8,413 nucleotides of DNA from Sphingomonadaceae bacterium (GTDB lineage Bacteria; Pseudomonadota; Alphaproteobacteria; Sphingomonadales; Sphingomonadaceae): contig JACFNY010000010.1 in the NCBI GenBank assembly GCA_019454625.1, forward strand, positions 7,158 through 15,570, read 5' to 3'. Positions 1-6,400 of this stretch are shown in pieces. The stretch's first letter is position 1; every line of letters starts with the position of its first letter. Below the pieces are notes generated by a model. It ran no database searches and was not told where the DNA came from. It was given only the letters and a program-made list of their open reading frames with translations. A program made the translations under genes and the position numbers.

Positions 1-2213
1 AAGGACAGGAGTCCTATCGCATCTACATCCGCGCGCTCCTGTCGGTGACGGACAACATCGTGGACGGCAAGGACGTGCCGCCCGCGGGCGTCGTCTGCCA
101 CGACGCGCCCGATCCGTATCTGGTCGTCGCGGCCGACAAGGGCACGGCGAGCTTCTCCGACATCGCCAACGCGATCAGCGTCGATCACGGCTTCTGGCTC
201 GGCGATGCGTTCGCGAGCGGCGGCGCCAACGGATATGACCACAAGGCGATGGGCATCACCGCGCGCGGCGCGTGGATTTCTGTGCAGCGGCATTTTCACG
301 AGCTCGGCATCGACGTGCAGAAGGACCCGATCCGCGTGATCGGCGTCGGCGACATGTCGGGCGATGTGTTCGGCAACGGTATGCTGCTGTCGAAGGCGCT
401 GAAGGTGGTCGCGGCGTTCGATCACCGCCACATCTTCCTCGACCCCGATCCCGATCCGGCGAAAAGCTGGAAGGAGCGCGACCGGCTGTTCAGGCTGCCG
501 CGCTCGTCGTGGGAAGACTATGACAGGAAACTGATTTCGAAGGGCGGCGGCGTCTTCCCGCGCAGCCAGAAGTCGATCGCGCTCGCCCCCGAGGTGCAGG
601 CGATGCTGGATGTGGACGCGAAAACGCTTTCGCCGAACGAGCTGATGCGCGCGATCCTGAAGAGCCGTGCCGACCTCTGCTGGTTCGGCGGGATCGGCAC
701 CTATGTGAAGGCGGCGACGGAATCGAACGCCGACGTCGGCGACCGTGCCAACGACGCCGTCCGCGTCAATGCCGAGGAAATGCGCGTGCGCGCGATCGGC
801 GAGGGCGCGAACCTCGGCGTCACGCAGCAGGGGCGCATCGCCTTCGCACGCGCCCACGGCCGCATCAACACCGACTTCATCGACAATTCGGCGGGCGTCG
901 ATTGCTCGGACAATGAGGTCAACATCAAGATCGCGCTGCAACCCGCGCTCGCTTCCGGCAAGATGAGCATGGCGGCGCGCAACACGCTGCTCGAATCGAT
1001 GACGGACGACGTCGCCCAGCTCGTGCTGCGCGACAACGTGATGCAGACGCAGGCCATTTCCGTGGCCGAGACCGGTGGCAGCGGCGCGCTGCCCGCTTAC
1101 CAGCGCGTCATCCAGCTTCTGGAGGCGAGCGGCCGGCTCGATCGCATCGTCGAGAACCTGCCGACCGACGAGCAGCTGACGCAGCGCGCGCTCGGCGGCG
1201 GCGGGCTGGAACGGCCCGAGCTCGCCGTGCTGCTCGCCTATGCGAAGATGACGCTCTACGACACGATCGTCGAAAGCCCGCTGCCGGACGATCCGCTGCT
1301 CGCGCACGACCTCGAGATGGCGTTCCCGCCCGCCGTGCTGAAGGCGTTCAAGGCGGGCGTGACCGGCCACCGGCTGCGCCGCGAGATCATCGCCACCAAG
1401 CTTGCGAACCAGATCGTCAACCGCGGCGGCATCACGCTCGCCTTCGAGCTTTCGGAGGAGCAGGGCACCAGCCTTGCGCACGTCGCCTCTGCCTTCGTGA
1501 TGGCGCGCGAGCTGTTCGACCTGCGCGACCTCTGGCGCACGATCGACGCGGCAGCGGTCGACGCGCGCACGCACATCATGCTGCACGCGAAGTCGATCCG
1601 CGGTCTCCGCACGCAGATGGCGGACGCGCTGCGCGCCTCGGCGCCGGGCGACCAGCCCTCCCAGTGCATCGCGGCATGGAAGCCCGGCATCCAGCGGCTC
1701 GCGAAGCAGCTCGACAAGCTGCTGAGGCCCGAGCCGCGCGCGCAGGTCGAGCGGCTGCGGCAGGAACTGTTGCAGGGCGGCGCGCCCGGCGACATCACCG
1801 AGCGTCTGGTGGCGCTGGAAGCCCTCGACGGGTCGATCGGCAACGCCAAGCTCGCGGCCGAGCTCGGCGTCACCGAACGCGCCATTGCCGATGCCTACAC
1901 GCGCGTCGGCGAGACGCTGGGGCTCGACTGGGCGAAGGGCGTCACCGCCCAGCTTTCTCCCTCCGACCCGTGGGAGCGGCTGCTCGTCGCAGGCCTGCTG
2001 CGCGATTTCGAGCAGCTGCGCATCGACCTCATCAAGCGCCAGACGAAGAAGGGCGGCGATCCGGTGAAGGCGATCGAGGCGTGGAGCGCGGCCAATCCGG
2101 TCGTCATCGAGCGCATGGCGGACGCGGCGGCGCGGGCGCGGAGGTCTGGCGTCGTCACCACCGCGATGCTCGCGCACCTCGGCAGCCAGGCGCGGGCGCT
2201 GCTCGTCAGCTGA
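1..2213 (+). CDS. gdhZ: NAD-dependent glutamate dehydrogenase, large (~180 kDa) class, C-terminal part; 5' end outside the window
   Basis: Oxidatively deaminates L-glutamate to 2-oxoglutarate and ammonium with NAD+, a cytoplasmic catabolic reaction. The frame is open from the left edge (first full codon at 3) to TGA at 2211-2213, giving 736 residues of a family normally about 1,550-1,650 long, so roughly the C-terminal half. Visible family blocks are LSVTDNIVDGK near the start, PYLVVAADKGTASFSDIAN (about 111-167), the glycine-rich nucleotide-binding stretch VIGVGDMSGDVFGNGML (about 339-389), GGIGTYVKA (about 687-713), GEGANLGVTQQGRI (about 798-839) and DNSAGVDCSDNEVNIKI (about 882-932). A helical C-terminal region follows. 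A GTG at 45 could be taken as a start, but the conserved family sequence continues upstream of it to the edge, so it is internal. No frameshift or internal stop is seen. The Caulobacter homologue GdhZ also binds FtsZ and interferes with its assembly, and the symbol follows that; a plain 'gdh' would be equally fair. Family call certain, division role inferred. Confidence 0.95.
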   Translation, partial: GQESYRIYIRALLSVTDNIVDGKDVPPAGVVCHDAPDPYLVVAADKGTASFSDIANAISVDHGFWLGDAFASGGANGYDHKAMGITARGAWISVQRHFHELGIDVQKDPIRVIGVGDMSGDVFGNGMLLSKALKVVAAFDHRHIFLDPDPDPAKSWKERDRLFRLPRSSWEDYDRKLISKGGGVFPRSQKSIALAPEVQAMLDVDAKTLSPNELMRAILKSRADLCWFGGIGTYVKAATESNADVGDRANDAVRVNAEEMRVRAIGEGANLGVTQQGRIAFARAHGRINTDFIDNSAGVDCSDNEVNIKIALQPALASGKMSMAARNTLLESMTDDVAQLVLRDNVMQTQAISVAETGGSGALPAYQRVIQLLEASGRLDRIVENLPTDEQLTQRALGGGGLERPELAVLLAYAKMTLYDTIVESPLPDDPLLAHDLEMAFPPAVLKAFKAGVTGHRLRREIIATKLANQIVNRGGITLAFELSEEQGTSLAHVASAFVMARELFDLRDLWRTIDAAAVDARTHIMLHAKSIRGLRTQMADALRASAPGDQPSQCIAAWKPGIQRLAKQLDKLLRPEPRAQVERLRQELLQGGAPGDITERLVALEALDGSIGNAKLAAELGVTERAIADAYTRVGETLGLDWAKGVTAQLSPSDPWERLLVAGLLRDFEQLRIDLIKRQTKKGGDPVKAIEAWSAANPVVIERMADAAARARRSGVVTTAMLAHLGSQARALLVS

Positions 2214-2241
2214 TCCCTGTCGGCGGCCGCGCGCGCGAAAA

Positions 2242-2257
2242 GTTCAGGCACTGTTCA
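2242..2257 (+). promoter_or_regulatory. Direct repeat GTTCA-N6-GTTCA (11-bp period), possible response-regulator site
   Basis: GTTCA occurs at 2242-2246 and again at 2253-2257, exactly one helical turn apart on the same strand. It lies about 67 bp upstream of the start of the small secreted-protein gene. A third GTTCA lies at 2291-2295. Tandem half-sites with 10-11 bp spacing are typical of OmpR/PhoB-family regulators, and I recall similar TTCA repeats upstream of sphingomonad genes, but I cannot name the regulator. No convincing -35/-10 pair could be picked by eye in this GC-rich stretch. Confidence 0.35.
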
Positions 2258-2270
2258 CGCCGCGCGGCGT
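2257..2270. repeat. 14-bp perfect palindrome after the NAD-GDH gene
   Basis: The sequence ACGCCGCGCGGCGT equals its own reverse complement. As RNA it could fold as a 5-bp stem (ACGCC/GGCGT) with a GCGC loop. It overlaps the last base of the second GTTCA repeat, 44 bp after the NAD-GDH stop. No T-run follows on the plus strand (TGGGTAAGGG comes next), so it is not a convincing intrinsic terminator. It could be an operator, a transcript-end hairpin, or chance in GC-rich DNA. Confidence 0.4.
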
Positions 2271-2310
2271 TGGGTAAGGGTGTGGATGCCGTTCACCTGC
2301 GGACGGCGGC

Positions 2311-2318
2311 GGAAAGGA
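2311..2318 (+). promoter_or_regulatory. Ribosome binding site of the small secreted-protein gene
   Basis: GGAAAGGA lies 5 nt upstream of the ATG at 2324. It is a strong purine-rich Shine-Dalgarno match and decides the start of an otherwise open frame that runs back through the NAD-GDH gene. Confidence 0.7.
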
Positions 2319-2323
2319 ACGCG

Positions 2324-2752
2324 ATGATTCGTCTGGCTCTGGTTGCGGCGATTGGAATGGCGGGCGCGATGGCGTCCGGTACGGCGCTGGCGCAGGCCGC
2401 CCAGACGGAGAGCAAGCCTCCCGTAACGAACAGCGGTGTCCTGAAGCGCGTGCCGCTCGATCAGTGGATGCCGGAGAAGTGTCCGAACCCCGAGCGTCGC
2501 GGCGAGATCGTCGTGTGCGGCCGCCCCGACGAGGAACCCGCCGTCGAAACGCCGCCCGAGCCCGGCGAGCCGGGCACCGACGTGCCGAGCGAGCGGCTGA
2601 AGCTGACCGAGCCGGGCAATGTCGCGCCAAGCAGCGCGTGCAGCGCCGTCGGCCCCGCGGGCGACGTGGGTTGCAGCCGCAACGAATACGAGCAGTGGCG
2701 CCGTGAGCGTCAGCTCCAGAAGGCGCGCGAGAAGGTGCCCGAGCCGAAGTAG
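2324..2752 (+). CDS. Small secreted/periplasmic protein with 'GEIVVCG' motif, four cysteines, function unknown
   Basis: A 142-residue protein with no known function. The frame is open far upstream, but the start is set at ATG 2324 because GGAAAGGA sits 5 nt before it and a clean signal peptide begins there. Residues 1-23 are a short basic N-end, a hydrophobic Ala/Gly/Met core and an ALA cleavage motif before Gln24, so export by Sec is likely. The mature part has PEKCPNPERRGEIVVCGRP (about 50-68), a Pro/Glu-rich, probably disordered linker (about 69-88), and a charged C-terminal segment rich in Arg, Glu and Lys (NEYEQWRRERQLQKAREK, 120-137). Cysteines lie at 53, 65, 106 and 117, all in the exported part, so two disulfides are possible. 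The GEIVVCG signature recurs in small secreted proteins of sphingomonads as I remember them. The gene ends 12 bp before the convergent fzlA stop. Reality of the gene is fairly sure; its role is unknown. Confidence 0.8.
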   Translation: MIRLALVAAIGMAGAMASGTALAQAAQTESKPPVTNSGVLKRVPLDQWMPEKCPNPERRGEIVVCGRPDEEPAVETPPEPGEPGTDVPSERLKLTEPGNVAPSSACSAVGPAGDVGCSRNEYEQWRRERQLQKAREKVPEPK

Positions 2753-2764
2753 GCGACCGGTCTT

Positions 2765-3433
2765 CTAGAAATCCAGCTTGTCGTAGTGCGCGGGCGGCGC
2801 GAGGCCGTCCATGCGTTCGGAGAGCAGCGCGCGGAACGTGGGCCGCGACTTGATCGCCGAATACCATTGCTTCGCCGTCGCGTGGCCGTGCCAGTCGAGC
2901 GCGGAGAGATAGTCCACCACCGACAGGTGCGCCGCCGCGGCGAGATCGGCGAGGCCGAACGTCGTGCCGGACAGCCAGCGGCGGTGATCGAGCAGGTACT
3001 CGATGTAGCCGAGATGGTGCTCGAGGTTGCGGCCCGCGGTGCGGAGCGCGCCGCCGTCCGGCGCGGCGCGCTGCACGATGCGCTTGTACATGCGCTCGGC
3101 GAGCAGCATGTGTCCGACCTCGGCGTAGAATTTCTGGTCGAACCACGCGCACAGGCGGCGCACCTCGGCGCGGTCGGCGGCGCTCGCGCCGAGCAGCGGC
3201 ATACGCTCGATGGTTTCCTCGAAATATTCGCAGATCGCGGTGCTGTCGACGAGCGCCGCGCCGCGGTCGCCGATCAGCACCGGGGTCTGCCCGGCCGGGT
3301 TCAGGTCGACGAATTCATCGCGGCGCATCCACGGCAGCTCGTGGACGAGCTCGACCTCGACGCCCTTTTCGGCAAGCGCGAGACGGACTTTGCGCGAGAA
3401 CGGGCAGAGCGGATATTGGTAGAGGCGCCACAT
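2765..3433 (-). CDS. fzlA: FzlA-like GST-fold protein (FtsZ-binding division protein family)
   Basis: A 222-residue, two-domain glutathione S-transferase-fold protein. The N-terminal thioredoxin-like domain (about 1-78) has CPFS at 10-13 where GSTs carry the catalytic residue, the cis-Pro of TPVL at Pro51, and DS at 63-64 in the usual glutathione-binding turn. The helical C-terminal domain (about 88-205) contains LADLAAAAHLSVVDYL at 161-176; the usual Ser/Thr of the N-capping box is Gly160. I prefer FzlA over a generic GST because of PWMRRDEF (34-41) with Trp35, which matches the Trp38 needed for FtsZ binding in Caulobacter, the AAAAHLSxxDYL block, and the acidic-hydrophobic tail HYDKLDF. Caulobacter FzlA is about 230 residues long and helps FtsZ signal to cell-wall synthesis during constriction. 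The start is 42 nt after the gltB stop on the same strand, so cotranscription is likely. An ordinary GST is the alternative. GST fold is certain; the FzlA assignment is recognition by eye. Confidence 0.7.
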   Translation of the reverse strand: MWRLYQYPLCPFSRKVRLALAEKGVEVELVHELPWMRRDEFVDLNPAGQTPVLIGDRGAALVDSTAICEYFEETIERMPLLGASAADRAEVRRLCAWFDQKFYAEVGHMLLAERMYKRIVQRAAPDGGALRTAGRNLEHHLGYIEYLLDHRRWLSGTTFGLADLAAAAHLSVVDYLSALDWHGHATAKQWYSAIKSRPTFRALLSERMDGLAPPAHYDKLDF

Positions 3434-3439
3434 GATGAG

Positions 3440-3455
3440 CCCCGGTGATACGGGG
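3440..3455 (-). promoter_or_regulatory. Hairpin covering the ribosome binding site of fzlA
   Basis: On the minus strand, CCCCG (3455-3451), a 6-nt loop and CGGGG (3444-3440) can form a perfect 5-bp GC stem. The GGGG of the 3' arm is the only Shine-Dalgarno-like sequence for the GST-fold gene, 6 nt before its ATG, so folding would hide it. It sits in the 42-nt gap after gltB. There is no T-run, so an intrinsic terminator is unlikely. Pairing is seen directly; a regulatory effect is inferred. Confidence 0.4.
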
Positions 3456-3475
3456 AAGCCCGCGGCGCTGCAACC

Positions 3476-6400
3476 TCACTCCGCCGCGACCACGCTTTCC
3501 GCGTCCTCGAGCGGGTGCTTGAGGCGGCTCACCATCTCCTTGGGGCAGACCTGCACGAAGCGGGGCAGCGCGCTTTCCCAGTCCTCGAGGATCGACTGCG
3601 CCCAGCCGGAATCGGTTTCGCGGTGGTGCGCCTCCACGGCGGCGCGGAGCACGCCTTCCCAGTACGCGGCGCGCACCGGCTGCCAGACGACGCTGTCCGG
3701 GTTGGCGCGCGTGTCGAAATCGCCCGCCGTATCGTAGATGAACGCCATGCCGCCGGTCATGCCCGCCGCGAAATTGTCGCCCACGGGCCCGAGGATCACC
3801 GCCATGCCGCCGGTCATGTACTCGCAGCCGTTGGCGCCGCAGCCCTCGACGACGACCTCCGCGCCCGAGTTGCGCACGGCGAACCGCTCGCCCGCCTGCC
3901 CCGCCGCGTAGAGGCGCCCCGCCGTGGCGCCGTAGAGCACGGTGTTGCCGATGATCGTGTTCTCGTTGGACTTGAGCGGCGAGGACACGAGCGGCCGCAC
4001 CACGATGGTCGCGCCTGAAAGCCCTTTGCCGACATAGTCGTTGGCGTCGCCGAACACTTCGAGCTTCAGTCCCTGCACCGCGAAGGCGCCGAGCGACTGG
4101 CCGGCCGAGCCCCTGAGCCGGACGTGCACGTGGCCGGGCGCGAGGCCGTTCATGCCGTACTTGCGCGTGATCGCCGAGGAGAAGCGCGTGCCGACCGCGC
4201 GGTGCGTGTTGCGCACGCTGTAGGTGAGCTGCATCTTCTCGCCGCGGTCGAACACCGCCTTCGCGTCGACGAGCATCTGCGCGTCGAGGCTGTCGGGCAC
4301 CTCGTTGCGGCGGCCGGCGATGTTGAAGCGCCGTTCGCTGTCGGGCGCGTCCACCTTGGCGAGGATGGGATTGAGGTCGAGATCGTCGAGGTGCTCGGCG
4401 CCGCGGCTCACCTGACGCAGCAGCTCGGTGCGGCCGACCACCTCGTCGAGGCTGCGGAAGCCGAGCCCGGCGAGGATGTCGCGCACCTCCTCGGCGATGA
4501 AGCTCATCAGGTTGATGACCTTCTCCGGCGAGCCCGCGAACTTCTGGCGCAGCTTCTCGTCCTGCGTGCAGACGCCCACCGGGCAGGTGTTCGAATGGCA
4601 CTGGCGCACCATGATGCAGCCCATCGCGACGAGGGAGAGCGTGCCGATGCCGAACTCCTCGGCGCCGAGGATTGCGGCGACCACCACGTCGCGCCCGGTC
4701 TTGAGGCCGCCGTCGGTGCGCAGCTTCACGCGGCCGCGCAGGCTGTTCAGCGTCAGCACCTGGTTGACCTCGGTGAGGCCCATCTCCCACGGCGTGCCCG
4801 CGTACTTGATCGAGGTCTGCGGAGACGCACCGGTGCCGCCGACGTTGCCCGAGACGAGGATCACGTCGGCGTGCGCCTTGGCGACGCCCGCCGCGATCGT
4901 GCCGATGCCCGCTTCCGACACCAGCTTCACGCAGACGCGCGCGTCGGGGTTGATCTGCTTCAGGTCGTAGATGAGCTGCGCGAGGTCCTCGATCGAATAG
5001 ATGTCGTGGTGCGGCGGCGGGCTGATCAGCGTCACGCCCGGCGTCGAGTGCCTGAGGCGCGCGATCATCTCCGTCACCTTGAAGCCGGGAAGCTGCCCGC
5101 CTTCGCCGGGCTTCGCGCCCTGCGCGACCTTGATCTCGATCTCCTCGCAGGCGTTGAGGTACTCGGCGGTGACGCCGAAGCGGCCGGAGGCGATCTGCTT
5201 GATCACCGAGTTCGCATTGTCGCCGTTGGGGTAGGGCCTGTAGCGCGAGCGGTCCTCGCCGCCCTCGCCCGAGACGGCCTTGGCGCCGATGCGGTTCATG
5301 GCGATGGAGAGCGTCTCGTGCGCCTCGGGCGACAGCGCGCCGAGCGACATGCCCGGCGTCACGAACCGCTTCCGGATCTCGGCGATCGACTGCACCTCTT
5401 CCACCGGCACCGGCGGGCGCAGGTGATTGAACTCCAGCAGGTCGCGCAGGTAGATCGGCGGCAGGTCGCGGATGCCGCGGCTGAACTGGAGGTAGGTGGA
5501 ATAGGAGTCGCTCGCCACCGCCTGCTGGAGCAGGTGGATGAGGTTCGCCTGCCATGCGTGCGGCTCGCCGCCCGCGCGGTAGCGGTAGAGGCCGCCGACG
5601 GGCAGCGCCGTCACCTCCTCGTCGTAGGCGAGCAGATGCCGGTCGCGCGCGCTCACGTGCAGCGACGAGAAGCCCTCGCCCGAGATCTTCGCGGGCATCC
5701 CGGGGAAGAAATCGTTGACGAGCGCGCGCGACAGGCCGACCGCCTCGAAATTATAGCCGCCGCGATAGGAGGAGATGACGCTGATGCCCATCTTCGCCAT
5801 GATCTTGAGGAGGCCGTCCTCGATCGCCTTCCTGAAGCGGTTCACGCAGGTCGTGAGGTCCATGTCGCCGAACAGGCCCTTGGCATGGCGCGCCGCGATC
5901 GATTCCTGCGCCAGCCACGCGTTCACGGTGGTCGCGCCGACGCCGATCAGCACCGCGAAGTAATGCGTGTCCATGCACTCCGCCGAACGCACGTTGATGC
6001 TGGCGAAGGAGCGCAGGCCCTTGCGCACGAGGTGCGTGTGCACGCCCGCTGCGGCGAGGATCATGGTGATGCCCGCGCGCGTCTTCGAGACGTTCTCGTC
6101 GGTGAGGAACAATTGGCTCTTGCCCGAACGCACGAGGTGTTCGGCCTCGGCGCGCACGCGGGCGATCGCCTCGCGCAGCGCGGCGGGGCCGCCCGCGACC
6201 TCGTAGGTGCAGTCGATGGTCGCGGCCTGATCGCCGAAATGGGTAAGCAGCCGCGCCCAGTCCCGGTTCGAGAGCACGGGCGATTCCATCACCACCACGC
6301 CCTGCTGCTTGGCGTCCTTGTCGAGGATGTTGGCGTAGTTCGAGAAGCGCGTCTTCAGGCTCATCACGCGCGTTTCGCGAAGCGAGTCGATCGGCGGGTT

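Noticed and set aside
45..47. GTG as a start of a 722-residue glutamate dehydrogenase
   Set aside because: Family-conserved sequence continues upstream in frame to the left edge, and the class is about twice this length, so the gene is cut by the window and does not start here.
2223..2237. NotI-type GCGGCCGC and alternating CG run after the NAD-GDH stop
   Set aside because: Short CG-rich runs are expected at this base composition, and no partner sequence or function is apparent.
1664..2323. Upstream extension of the small secreted-protein frame into the NAD-GDH gene
   Set aside because: The extension is an out-of-frame, Arg/Ala-rich reading of NAD-GDH. The signal peptide and the ribosome binding site place the start at 2324.
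2244..3152. A 302-codon minus-strand frame across the small secreted-protein gene and the GST-fold gene
   Set aside because: Its translation is Arg/Ala/Pro/Ser-rich with no domain and is incompatible with the two supported genes.
3315..5555. A 746-codon minus-strand frame overlapping gltB and the GST-fold gene
   Set aside because: It is a +1/+2 shadow of gltB with Arg/Ala/Gly-rich low-complexity translation and spans the boundary of two real genes.
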